A DNA stretch of 64,000 bases, taken from positions 1,979,501 through 2,043,500 of the forward strand of contig JAPPUL010000095.1 of NCBI GenBank assembly GCA_026874595.1. The letters run 5' to 3'. The translations under genes and the position numbers were made by a program. Source of the stretch: Sipunculus nudus. Lineage: Eukaryota; Annelida; Sipuncula; Golfingiida; Sipunculidae. The notes beneath the pieces were generated by a model that searched no databases, was not told where the DNA came from, and worked only from the letters and a program-made list of their open reading frames with translations. Below are positions 25,937-38,194 of this stretch, one piece after another. The stretch's first letter is position 1; each line of letters starts with the position of its first letter.

Positions 25937-26389
25937 CTATCCACATCCCCCTATAGTTACCTTCACTAATTTAGAACCAACGTATACCTTCCCATTACTC
26001 ATCACCGCATACGCCCTTATCTCTGCTGTCTTTCCCATCCTGATCCTAGTCGAAAAAGACACTGGACCCATATCAGGCTCTAAAGTTGCCGAGAACGCTT
26101 TTGGATTCGGGTTCCCTGTAACTATTACATGCAAAGTCTTTACATAGTTGCCCTTTGTCATCGGTGAATCCACTGCTACTGATATAGGTATCACTGCCCC
26201 ATTCTCTGCTATCACTGGCGTCTTAAGATGTACTCTCCCTTTCGTTATTTTCTTCCCTCCCGATATCTCTTTTACTACCTCTGCTACCTTGTCAGTCTTT
26301 TTATGACTACTTCCATACACCCCTACCCCATATAGCAATACTAATAGCAATACTAGCATACTAAACATTACCGTTAACTTCTTCATCAT
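25937..26389 (-). CDS. soxY: Sulfur-carrier protein SoxY
   Basis: SoxY carries pathway intermediates on a C-terminal cysteine. Seen: an N-terminal Sec-type hydrophobic signal (about 5-26) without twin arginines, a central GRVHLKTPVIAENGAVIPISVAVDSPM typical of SoxY, and a C-terminal swinging arm VKVTIGGCG with Cys149. The canonical end is GGCGG, so one glycine is missing. 150 aa is normal. The lack of a Tat signal matches the separate signal on SoxZ. Confidence 0.93.
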   Translation of the reverse strand: MMKKLTVMFSMLVLLLVLLYGVGVYGSSHKKTDKVAEVVKEISGGKKITKGRVHLKTPVIAENGAVIPISVAVDSPMTKGNYVKTLHVIVTGNPNPKAFSATLEPDMGPVSFSTRIRMGKTAEIRAYAVMSNGKVYVGSKLVKVTIGGCG

Positions 26390-26473
26390 TTTATTTGCCC
26401 CCTTACTTTAAAGTTATTTATAAAGTTATTTATCATAAAATTGTAACATAGCAACTCTTTTACAATGAACCTT

Positions 26474-27034
26474 TCAACGTAAAGAATTTAGATAGGCTAC
26501 TATGTCTACTATATCCTGCTCGTTTAATACTTTTGTCTCCAACGACGGCGGCATTACTGTCGACTTCTGAAACGCTCGCCTATCTGCTATCACTTGATAT
26601 AGCCATTCGTCTGTCTTTTTCTTACTCTTGCCTAGCTTACTACGATAACGCTTTAGCGACACCCCTATATCCCCACATCCCGCTGAATCATCTGTACAAT
26701 GACAAGCTGCACAGTTACCTGTATTGGTATTAGAAAATATCTTCCTTCCTTTCTCTACATCTCCTTTTAAATTTGATGGGTATTTATGCTTTTTTGGCTT
26801 AGAGTTTAAATCTGTAAATATTTTCGCGGGATCATATTCCCCCCCTGTCTTATAATCTACCAAAGTCTTTTGCTTTGGTACAACAGTAGATACTAATTTC
26901 GTTTCTGCCGCTTTTGCCTCGGAAGACTCTTCTTTTTTCTCTTGCGTCCCTTGCCCACCACCACATCCGCTAAGTGGCATCAGCATAACTATCAGAAACA
27001 TCCATATTGCTTGCTTTCTTATTTGTAGGTACAT
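26474..27034 (-). CDS. soxX: Cytochrome SoxX, predicted lipoprotein
   Basis: Monohaem c-type cytochrome partner of SoxA. Seen: a signal peptide with lipobox PLSGC (Cys24), a Glu/Lys/Ala linker (about 30-50), haem site CAACH (108-112), and the distal methionine Met161 in STVMPP, with ILxxQDIVDIVAYL-type helix at the end (NEQDIVDIVAYLNSLR). Lipidation would tether the SoxAX complex to a membrane. First gene of the sox run; divergent from the TPR/SPOR-like gene. Confidence 0.9.
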   Translation of the reverse strand: MYLQIRKQAIWMFLIVMLMPLSGCGGGQGTQEKKEESSEAKAAETKLVSTVVPKQKTLVDYKTGGEYDPAKIFTDLNSKPKKHKYPSNLKGDVEKGRKIFSNTNTGNCAACHCTDDSAGCGDIGVSLKRYRSKLGKSKKKTDEWLYQVIADRRAFQKSTVMPPSLETKVLNEQDIVDIVAYLNSLR

Positions 27035-27270
27035 ACTTCTCCCTTCCTTATAAATAATAGTGTCTTTTTTTATTTTTGTGTTTTTTTAAAACCTAATTTA
27101 AAGCCTTCTTCTTATTATCTTATCCTAAGATTATCTTATTAGCACCATGCTCCTTATAGCTCATTGTATATTCTAAATATACTATTTATTTTTCTAAATG
27201 CAACTAAATTTAATTTATTAGCGTATTTTATCTAGCCTCATAACCTTTTTTTTATTATCGTTTCTATGTT

Positions 27271-28176
27271 GTGTGGCTGTATATCCTGACCTTTTATTTA
27301 ATAGTAATATCTGCTACCTCTTTTTCTAAAGATGCACAAAAACAAAATATTCCACCAAATAAAATTATTGTAAAGGCTTTTCAAAAAGAAAATCTACATA
27401 ATTTAAAGCCTATTAGCAATAACAAAAATTATTCTCCTTTTAACCAAGCTCTGTATTTCTTCCTTCACGGCAAGCTTACTAAAAGTTATAACCTTTTCAA
27501 CAAAGCTTTATTCTATAAAAATAACTTTGAGCCAAAGGCTTTATTCTTTATGGCTAAAATCCTTATCTTACAAAAAAAATTCTCACAGGCTAAAAATCTT
27601 ATTTCTGCTCATATTAAAAAACTTAAAAGACATCCTTACTTCCTAAAGCTTATTTTTCTTATTGCCAAAACCAGATTTTACCAAAAGGATTATAAAAAAA
27701 CTATTTCAATCCTAAAGCATATTGAGAAAAAACAATTACCACAAAATATTCAAATTCTAAATATTATGCCACCCATATATCTTACCCTAGGGCAGTCATA
27801 CTTTTATCTTAAGGAGTTTGATAAGGCTAAGTTCTACTTCAACCTAATTATATCTAAATTCCCAAACCTTGTTGAAGCTCTCTTTGCTAAACTGTGGGTT
27901 AAGGATTTGAAATCTCATAAAAACCTGGTTACTAAAGAAGTCTTCTTCGCTTCATTCCTCATTCAAGCAGGACTTTTTAAGAATTTGGATTATGCCACCA
28001 GTAGAAAGAACTTTATTCAAACCCTAAACTTTACTCCACGCATTATATCACAATTTGAAAAGGGAGCTAAAGTTTATAAAGTCATTATCCCTGTTGGCTC
28101 CAAAGAAAAGGCTAACCCAATCATGAGCGTGCTTAAGTTAAATAACATCTCTTCTTTCCTTATTAGGAATTTTTAA
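27271..28176 (+). CDS. Exported TPR-type protein with SPOR-like C-terminus
   Basis: 301 aa, GTG start at 27271. A short hydrophobic N-terminus (LYILTFYLIVISATSFS) is followed by tetratricopeptide-like helical repeats (about 58-210; NQALYFFLHGKLTKSYNLFNKALF, PIYLTLGQSYFYLKEFDKAKFYFNLIIS). The C-terminus (VYKVIIPVGSKEKANPIMSVL) resembles a SPOR peptidoglycan-binding unit. It probably sits in the periplasm near the division site or cell wall; function not known. It is followed by mutS. A better start may have been missed, as no good ribosome site is visible. Confidence 0.6.
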   Translation: MWLYILTFYLIVISATSFSKDAQKQNIPPNKIIVKAFQKENLHNLKPISNNKNYSPFNQALYFFLHGKLTKSYNLFNKALFYKNNFEPKALFFMAKILILQKKFSQAKNLISAHIKKLKRHPYFLKLIFLIAKTRFYQKDYKKTISILKHIEKKQLPQNIQILNIMPPIYLTLGQSYFYLKEFDKAKFYFNLIISKFPNLVEALFAKLWVKDLKSHKNLVTKEVFFASFLIQAGLFKNLDYATSRKNFIQTLNFTPRIISQFEKGAKVYKVIIPVGSKEKANPIMSVLKLNNISSFLIRNF

Positions 28177-28265
28177 AACAATAATTAAAACAATAATTAT
28201 TCTCATTTTAAAAAGTTATCTTTAAATTTATAAGATACTTTAAAATAACCTATGGAGATTCTCTC

Positions 28266-31939
<3,674 letters not shown>

Positions 31940-32064
31940 TTAGCATTCTATATTTAGATAATCCTTTACTTAAAGTTAAATAAAATAAATTTATTTTCTA
32001 AAGCAAGCTTTATTTTACATCTAAAATACCAAAATATGTCTCTTAATACAAAACAAAAAGCTTT

Positions 32065-32586
32065 CTAGAAAATCCTTCTTAAATATATCTTATTTTTTAA
32101 TAAATAAGGAATTGATACAAAAATAAAACCCAACCATAAAACATGTGGCAAAAGCTCCTTTATATATATTAAATTTAATATATATTTATATTCTTCTTGG
32201 CTCCATTTCTCTTTTAAGACGCCTAATAATACTAGTTTGTACCAAATTAAGACAAAGGTAAGAATAATCCCTAGAAGAATTATATAGCTTAATATAATCT
32301 GTAGAACATGAATAAACTCATTTTTTGTTATGTGTAGTTTTATGTATAGCAGTTGTAAAAATAAAAACTTTACATAGAAAAAAGATTCAAATATTAAAAC
32401 GCTCATATTTAAATTCTTATAGAGTAATAGAAGGCTTGTTTCTATTAGTAAATATATATATAGTAAGATTAAAAGCCCTTTAATAAACTCTTTAGAACCA
32501 CTATCCCATTCAAATTCTCGAAAATACAATACTGCCTTCATAAGCAATATCCCACCGAGTGGCAATAACGGTATACTTAAATTCAT
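32065..32586 (-). CDS. Multi-pass membrane protein of unknown function
   Basis: Not recognised. 173 aa, mostly hydrophobic, with five likely membrane segments (for example LLILLYIYLLIETSLLLLY, IILSYIILLGIILTFVLIWY and VLWLGFIFVSIPYLL). There is no motif I can name. It lies between ilvC and purB on the same strand with AT-rich gaps on both sides, so operon membership is unclear. Confidence 0.55.
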   Translation of the reverse strand: MNLSIPLLPLGGILLMKAVLYFREFEWDSGSKEFIKGLLILLYIYLLIETSLLLLYKNLNMSVLIFESFFYVKFLFLQLLYIKLHITKNEFIHVLQIILSYIILLGIILTFVLIWYKLVLLGVLKEKWSQEEYKYILNLIYIKELLPHVLWLGFIFVSIPYLLKNKIYLRRIF

Positions 32587-32825
32587 TATTTCAAATGATA
32601 CATATACAAAACCATCCAGAGGATTTAATAATTGTCCTACTTCAAAAAAGAACTTTATTTGGGGAATTACTTTAATTATAAAAAAAAAACATTTGATATA
32701 AGCAAGTAAAGAATTATATGATACCTTAGAACAGCATCTTTATTAATATTCATTATTCTCACAAATTATTATGATTTATTTTCTCGTAATTTATCTTCTC
32801 GTATATGACATATTTAAAGGCAATG

Positions 32826-34265
32826 TTATACAGTTATTGAAACAGCCATAAGTTCCTCTTTCAATGGGTTTTCTTTAAGTATCTTAATAACTTCCTCTTC
32901 TATAAAGTTATCAACCTGCTCACTACTTAATCCTATAAGCTTATTAGGATCTAAAAAGGATTTTATCTCATCTTTAGAAAGAGGTATTTTTTTACTATCA
33001 GAAAGTAATTGTACAAACGGATTAGCCTCACCTCTTTCCTTTACTGTCTTTGCCGAGTGTATAGCTATACTTCTTATTTCCTCATGTATTTGCTGTCTAT
33101 CACATCCCCTATTTACTGCCTCAACAATTATATCTTCTGTCACCATAAATGGCAACTCCTCATAAAGCCGCCGCTTTATAACCGCTTCATTCACATTAAG
33201 TCCTACAATAATATCTATATAAAGCATTAAAACTGCATCAATAGCTAAAAATGCTTCTGGTATGCTAAGCCGCTTATTTGCACTGTCATCCAATGTCCTC
33301 TCAAACCATTGCAACGATGCTGTCATAGATGTATTTTGTAATAGGTTTAAAACATAACGAGAAAGACTTGCTATACGCTCACTCCTCATAGGATTTCTCT
33401 TATACGGCATTGCTGAAGAGCCAACTTGTTCTGACTCAAATGGTTCCTCAAGCTCACCAAGATGCTGTAATAAGCGCATGTCGTTACTAAACTTATGTGC
33501 TGATTGTGCTATCCCGCTTAGTGTACTAAGTACAAAATAATCCCACTTGCGACTGTATGTTTGACCCGTTACAATTGCCTTCTTATCAAAACCCATAACC
33601 TTTGTTATCGCCTCATCAAGCTTTTGCACTTTGTTCTTATCATTATTAAATAGCTTAAGAAAAGAGTTTTGACTACCACTTGTACCTTTTGCTCCCCTGA
33701 AAGGAAGCTCTTTAAGTATATATTCAAGATGTTTAAAATCGTATATTATATCCTGTAACCAAAGGCTTGCTCTTTTGCCGACTGTTGTTGGTTGTGCTGT
33801 TTGGAAATGTGTATATCCAAGCGTTGCAAGACTTTTATATTTAAGACTAAAATCCTTTAAAACAGATATTAGTACTAAAAGTCTGTCTTTTACTAAATGC
33901 AACGCCTCCTTCATCTGAATAATATCGCTATTATCCATGACATAAGCACTTGTTGCCCCAAGATGTATTATCCCTTTCGCCTTCTGGCATTGCTTACCAT
34001 AGGCATGTATATGACCCATAACCTCATGTCTTGTCTTCTTTTCATAGTAGAGGGCCACTTCATAATTTATATTATCTTGATTTTTTTCAAGCTCTTTAAT
34101 TTGTTCTTCTTTTATTGGAACCCCAAGCCTCTTCTCCTCTTTGGCAAGCACCACCCAAAGGCGTCTCCAGATCCTATATCTTTTCTCAGCGGAGAATATA
34201 TAGGACATTATATCTGAGGAATATCTTGTTATTAACGGGTTTTGATATGTTTTCGTGTAATCCAT
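32826..34265 (-). CDS. purB: Adenylosuccinate lyase, eukaryote-like type
   Basis: Cleaves SAICAR to AICAR and adenylosuccinate to AMP. Seen: fumarase-superfamily motifs RHEVMGHIHAYG, GIIHLGATSAYVMDN, LGYTHFQTAQPTTVGKR and the signature GSSAMPYKRNPMRSERI, then LQWFERTLDDSANKRL. The sequence follows the animal ADSL type almost motif for motif, for example RHDVMAHVHTFG against RHEVMGHIHAYG, rather than the shorter B. subtilis type. 479 aa matches that group. Its product AICAR feeds the AICAR transformylase at 49 kb. Confidence 0.96.
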   Translation of the reverse strand: MDYTKTYQNPLITRYSSDIMSYIFSAEKRYRIWRRLWVVLAKEEKRLGVPIKEEQIKELEKNQDNINYEVALYYEKKTRHEVMGHIHAYGKQCQKAKGIIHLGATSAYVMDNSDIIQMKEALHLVKDRLLVLISVLKDFSLKYKSLATLGYTHFQTAQPTTVGKRASLWLQDIIYDFKHLEYILKELPFRGAKGTSGSQNSFLKLFNNDKNKVQKLDEAITKVMGFDKKAIVTGQTYSRKWDYFVLSTLSGIAQSAHKFSNDMRLLQHLGELEEPFESEQVGSSAMPYKRNPMRSERIASLSRYVLNLLQNTSMTASLQWFERTLDDSANKRLSIPEAFLAIDAVLMLYIDIIVGLNVNEAVIKRRLYEELPFMVTEDIIVEAVNRGCDRQQIHEEIRSIAIHSAKTVKERGEANPFVQLLSDSKKIPLSKDEIKSFLDPNKLIGLSSEQVDNFIEEEVIKILKENPLKEELMAVSITV

Positions 34266-34300
34266 AAAAAAAGATGTGTAGCTTTACTACTATCTCTTAT

Positions 34301-34624
34301 TTAGTAGTAAATTTCATCTTTAATAGGTAAACTCTTTCTAAGGTCTTTTAGGTAGCTTTTAAGCTCGCCCATAGCCTCATAATGATCGCATTCTTCTACT
34401 GTTCGTCTTGCAACTGTAAAAAATTTATAAAGCTTCTCCTCGCCCAGTTTCTTTTTCCATTGCTTTGACAAACACTTAACTCTTAATCTATATTGACTAT
34501 CCTTCCCAACCGGAACTTTCACTAATACACAGTGCATACAGTTTGCACAAAATATAACTTTACTATCACGCGTTGTGCGCTTATCGACCGCCACCGACAT
34601 TCTAGACTCATTCTCTGTACTCAT
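34301..34624 (-). CDS. Small cysteine-containing protein of unknown function
   Basis: 107 aa cytoplasmic protein with a CxxC motif (IFCANCMHCVLVKV, with a further Cys) and two later cysteines (RVKCLSKQWKKKLGEEKLYKFFTVARRTVEECDHYEAMG), which could form a four-cysteine zinc site. A strong GGAGATATCAATT precedes the ATG. I associate this pattern with short conserved proteins of spirochaetes, but this cannot be verified here. 35 bp upstream of purB and probably cotranscribed. Confidence 0.65.
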   Translation of the reverse strand: MSTENESRMSVAVDKRTTRDSKVIFCANCMHCVLVKVPVGKDSQYRLRVKCLSKQWKKKLGEEKLYKFFTVARRTVEECDHYEAMGELKSYLKDLRKSLPIKDEIYY

Positions 34625-35158
34625 AATTGATATCTCCTTATCTTTAAAACAATACTACTATAATAAAAGCTATTCTCTTCCTTGTAACACATATATTAAC
34701 ATAACCTCACAAACAATTAAGTAGATAAAGTTTATAAGATATGCTAACTTTTAAGTATTAACTTACCACAATCTCATTAATACTATAGTATCAATCCTAC
34801 AAAGTCAAGAAAAACTTTTTAATTTAATAGCCCTTCTATATACGTTTATAAGCATATTACTAATCAAATGTATATATTATATATCTTTATTATTCGAGTA
34901 AAAGACCTGAAAACAAAAGAGTATTTTATTTGCTTTAAAGATGCATACTACATGCTTTGTAAATATAATTAAAACATAAGCTACTTCCAGAATCATGTAT
35001 TTTGTTAAATGAAGTTTACATTGCAAAGTGTTTCAAACCTAAGAAATTATATAAAACCCCTTGACTTTAAAGATATGATTATGGTAATTTGTAATGCTAA
35101 TATATGTTTTGTTTGTTATCTTAAGTGTTGTCTACATAAGGTAATATTCTTTATTTAC
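34625..35158. other. Intergenic region upstream of the tRNA gene, 534 bp
   Basis: AT-rich and lacking a convincing gene. The second half has a candidate promoter for the tRNA (TTGACT at 35061-35066, 18-bp spacer, TAATTT at 35085-35090). The region also contains the upstream control of the small Cys protein/purB unit reading leftward. Confidence 0.55.
35061..35090 (+). promoter_or_regulatory. Candidate sigma-70 promoter for tRNA-Ala
   Basis: TTGACT, 18-bp spacer, TAATTT, about 65 bp upstream of the tRNA. The -35 is good and the -10 weak. Confidence 0.35.
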
Positions 35159-35232
35159 GGGGGCGTAGCTCAGTCTGGTAGAGCGTTTGAATGGCATTCA
35201 AAAAGTCGGGGGTTCAATTCCCCTCGTCTCCA
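35159..35232 (+). tRNA. tRNA-Ala (anticodon GGC)
   Basis: A 74-nt cloverleaf: 7-bp acceptor ggggcg-type stem with G-U pairs, D stem gctc/gagc, anticodon stem tttga/tcaaa enclosing loop atggcat (anticodon GGC, reads GCC/GCU alanine codons), variable loop aagtc, T arm ggggg-ttcaatt-cccct, discriminator A. The 3' CCA is not encoded (next bases are gg). The next gene begins 20 bp downstream. Confidence 0.95.
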
Positions 35233-35252
35233 GGAATTTAAGGGTTGGCTTT

Positions 35253-36803
35253 ATGGATAATATAGAAAACACGCAAAACATGCAAGATAATAGTAGTGCA
35301 CACTCCCAGCAAAAAAAACAAACTCTAATGTTCAAAAAGGAAGGCGCAAGTGTAAATAAAAAAGCGTTCCTTAAAGACTTACTTAAAGATTGTCCAGATA
35401 ACATTAAAAACGAACTTATTAATGCCAAGAAAAGACTTGATGATGATAATAATACCTCAAACAAAATAAAGCTTAGTGATACATATATTGCTCTGCAAAA
35501 ATACATACTAGCCTCAACAATTAACTCCAAACTCCGTTATTCACAATTGCTATGCATTCGATTCAACTTGCTTGACCTTGATTATATCTCAGACAGACAG
35601 TTTGAAATAATAAAGGCAATGACAACGCTATCAAAAGAGATAAAGCATAATTCTTATGATATAGAAAGTATTTTTTATATTGACGAGTGGTTTAATGCTG
35701 TTAAGTCAAGTAAAATTAAAAATAGCATTACAGACGAAGTTTACAAAGAACGTATAAGCTCACCAGATGTAATTAATTCTAAAATAGATGATAAAATGGA
35801 TAAAAAGGAGTCAGAACTTGCATTTATAGGCAAAGCTATTACCGATATAGAGAAGGAGGAAAACACTTTACAAGATTTAATAAAGACATTAATGCATGTA
35901 AAGTCCGATAAAGTCCATCCAAGTACAAAATCTAACTTATTAAAAACATATGCAACAGATCGTAAAAAAGAAGTTATTAGCATACTAAGGAGTTGCAAAA
36001 AGCTTATTCGTAAAGATAATGAACTTAAAAAGTCATATAAAATATTTACAAGGCTTGAGGAGGAATTATCAGAACTTAAAGATTTAAAGCTTAATGACGG
36101 AAAACCTGTAAAAACGAAGATAAGTATGTTAAAACAAGAGTATGTGACGACTAAAAAGATGATAAAGCTGTGTGTAGGAGTTCAAGGCAATCGTTTTCCT
36201 ATCTTGATGAGTAAATATTTTAGTGAAGATATAAGAAACTGTGCAACAAAGGAAAACATACTAAAGCTAATAGAGGCCTTTGAAAATATAGATTATACGG
36301 TCTTTGCAAGGAGATACCGAGGAATGACAAACCGAGTATTTCCCCATATAATATTACTCCCTTGCTATGGGACAAAGGCAATCTGTTGGGAGGCAGTACC
36401 AAGAAATAATAGAGCAATTGGCCAAAGTACGCTAGCAGTACCAATGTTTCCAAAAAGCCTTGAGATAGCACTACTAAGTGGACTTGCAGATCTTAGATGG
36501 GAGAGTGAGAAACAGCATGCAGGACAACATTGGATGAGTGAAGGACTTACGGGACATTATTATACTTACTTTTTAAGTACCAAAGTAAAAGCTAATGTAA
36601 AAGATTATTTTATAGCAGATTATATCACCTGGATGATGTACGAAAGCAACGGCAGGCTTAAATTAAACAAGGGTGTACGTGATATTTTTTGGTTTTTTAT
36701 ACCATTTAATGAAAAAATAAAAGAAGAGTTATGCGAGAAAAGTTATGTTTATTCAGAACTCTACATAAAGGAAAAGATAAAAGAACAATCTCGCAATGTA
36801 TAA
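35253..36803 (+). CDS. Large conserved-looking cytoplasmic protein of unknown function
   Basis: Not assigned to a function. 517 aa from ATG 35253 (further upstream in-frame codons run into the tRNA gene). The N-terminal two thirds is charged and helical with a probable coiled coil (about 180-290, Glu/Lys-rich). The C-terminal third is well-ordered: RVFPHIILLPCYGTKAICWE, RNNRAIGQSTLAVPMFPKSL, LADLRWESEKQHAGQHWMSEGLTGHYYTYF. I recall similar C-termini in proteins of unknown function from spirochaetes; unverified. The next gene, a lipoprotein, overlaps it by 8 bp, indicating coupling. Confidence 0.75.
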   Translation: MDNIENTQNMQDNSSAHSQQKKQTLMFKKEGASVNKKAFLKDLLKDCPDNIKNELINAKKRLDDDNNTSNKIKLSDTYIALQKYILASTINSKLRYSQLLCIRFNLLDLDYISDRQFEIIKAMTTLSKEIKHNSYDIESIFYIDEWFNAVKSSKIKNSITDEVYKERISSPDVINSKIDDKMDKKESELAFIGKAITDIEKEENTLQDLIKTLMHVKSDKVHPSTKSNLLKTYATDRKKEVISILRSCKKLIRKDNELKKSYKIFTRLEEELSELKDLKLNDGKPVKTKISMLKQEYVTTKKMIKLCVGVQGNRFPILMSKYFSEDIRNCATKENILKLIEAFENIDYTVFARRYRGMTNRVFPHIILLPCYGTKAICWEAVPRNNRAIGQSTLAVPMFPKSLEIALLSGLADLRWESEKQHAGQHWMSEGLTGHYYTYFLSTKVKANVKDYFIADYITWMMYESNGRLKLNKGVRDIFWFFIPFNEKIKEELCEKSYVYSELYIKEKIKEQSRNV

Positions 36804-37572
36804 AAGTAAATACAAAACAGACTTATTGTTGTTATTTGTGTTTTTAATATTAGTGTTAACAAGCTGCACCGCCCAAAAGACTATTAAAATCTCCTATCTA
36901 AAGGATTATCCTCTAAATCTCAAATCCATAATATCAAATAATGCAAAAGTTCCATCATTTAGTTCAGACTTTACAATAAGTATAAATAATACGAGTTTTG
37001 ACGGAAAAATAGTTTTTGACAAGGCAAAGGATTACCTAACTTTTAGACTTAATGATGTTTTAACAGATGATATTGTACTTGATGTAGAAGTTTTATCACA
37101 ACATGTTTTTGCAAAGATATATAAAGACGGGATTTTAGATAGAAAGATAAGCAGAGCAAAAGAAGATATAAATTTAAAAGATTATTTTGAAGGTATTAAT
37201 ATAAGTTTTAATAGGCTTTTAAAATTCCTTACAATGCAGGTTGAAATACTTGATGATGCAAAAGATATAGTAGAACAAGATAGAGCAGATTTAGACAAAG
37301 TATTTTATAAATTGAGCAAAGAAGATGGATATATAAAACAGTTAATTGCTTTAGATAGGAGCAGTAAAAGGCTTAAAGAGCTAATATATTATAGGAATGG
37401 TAAGCGAGAATATTTTGTAAAGTATAAGAAATATATAAAGCATGAGAAGTTTGTTTACCCTGTTAAGGTATCTTTCTATCATGTTGCAAGAGAGTTAGAC
37501 ATTCTTATATATTTTAGCAATACAGTATTCCCCAAAAAAGCCAATGCAAATAATGACAAAACAAAAGCTTAG
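36796..37572 (+). CDS. Lipoprotein of unknown function
   Basis: 258 aa with a lipoprotein signal: basic start, hydrophobic LLLLFVFLILVLTSC, lipobox Cys near residue 23. The mature part (SSDFTISINNTSFDGKIVFDKAKDYLTF) has an amphipathic beta pattern that could resemble LolA/LolB-type lipid-binding folds, but I see no defining motif. Overlaps the upstream gene by 8 bp and the downstream 5-FCL gene by about 20 bp. Confidence 0.7.
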   Translation: MYKSKYKTDLLLLFVFLILVLTSCTAQKTIKISYLKDYPLNLKSIISNNAKVPSFSSDFTISINNTSFDGKIVFDKAKDYLTFRLNDVLTDDIVLDVEVLSQHVFAKIYKDGILDRKISRAKEDINLKDYFEGINISFNRLLKFLTMQVEILDDAKDIVEQDRADLDKVFYKLSKEDGYIKQLIALDRSSKRLKELIYYRNGKREYFVKYKKYIKHEKFVYPVKVSFYHVARELDILIYFSNTVFPKKANANNDKTKA

Positions 37573-38194
37573 AAATGGTTGTCTTTTGAAAAGAAAGAGC
37601 TTAAAAGAAGAAGAGATAATCATAAAAAGCGCTTTTGTACACGAGAACGTACTCTCTTTATTATATGAATTAATAAATATAAAAGCTAAAGCTAAAAACA
37701 ACGAAGAAAATATAATTGAAGAAAGTATAATTATAGCTTCCTACGCCTACAAAGCTAGTGAGGTACGGACAAAGTTATTAAATAAATCACTTACAAGAAA
37801 TTGCACTATAGATGAAGTAGTAATCAAATTGGCATTACCCAAAGTGGATATAAAAAGAGGTCTTATTTTTTATAAAATAGATGATTATGATAAAGACCTT
37901 GAGCGTGGCAGCTATGGAATACTTGAGCCTAAACTTGGCAAAACATTAGTTTCATCAAAAGAGATTAAGATTGCGCTTATACCATGTGTAGGGGTTGATT
38001 TAGATGGGAATAGACTCGGTTATGGGAAAGGATATTACGACAACTTTCTAAGGCTAAACCCACATATTATAAAAGTAGGTCTTGTATTTAGCTTTCAAAT
38101 CTTAGATAAGATTCCCAAGGAGCACCACGATATTTCAATGGATTATATAATAACAGAAGATAATATCTATAAAGTCAAAAGGAGTATTATTTAA
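37553..38194 (+). CDS. 5-formyltetrahydrofolate cyclo-ligase family protein
   Basis: ATP-dependent conversion of 5-formyl-THF to 5,10-methenyl-THF. The signature PCVGVDLDGNRLGYGKGYYDNFL (residues about 147-169) is intact, with GSYGILEP upstream and the N-terminal basic KQKLRNGCLLKRKSL. 213 aa from ATG 37553; an alternative Met three codons earlier is possible. It overlaps the preceding lipoprotein gene and, convergently, the beta-barrel gene by 8 bp. Confidence 0.9.
   Translation: MTKQKLRNGCLLKRKSLKEEEIIIKSAFVHENVLSLLYELINIKAKAKNNEENIIEESIIIASYAYKASEVRTKLLNKSLTRNCTIDEVVIKLALPKVDIKRGLIFYKIDDYDKDLERGSYGILEPKLGKTLVSSKEIKIALIPCVGVDLDGNRLGYGKGYYDNFLRLNPHIIKVGLVFSFQILDKIPKEHHDISMDYIITEDNIYKVKRSII

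Noticed and set aside
25863-26147. 94-codon plus-strand ORF in the sox cluster
   Set aside because: It overlaps the soxY gene on the opposite strand and has no recognisable composition; soxY is clearly real.
27241-27275. ATG at 27266 as start of the TPR-type gene
   Set aside because: It is out of frame with the long ORF; the in-frame candidate is GTG 27271.
35009-35260. 83-codon ORF running through the tRNA gene
   Set aside because: It reads through the whole tRNA-Ala gene in frame, so it is a chance frame; the region before it has no good ribosome site.
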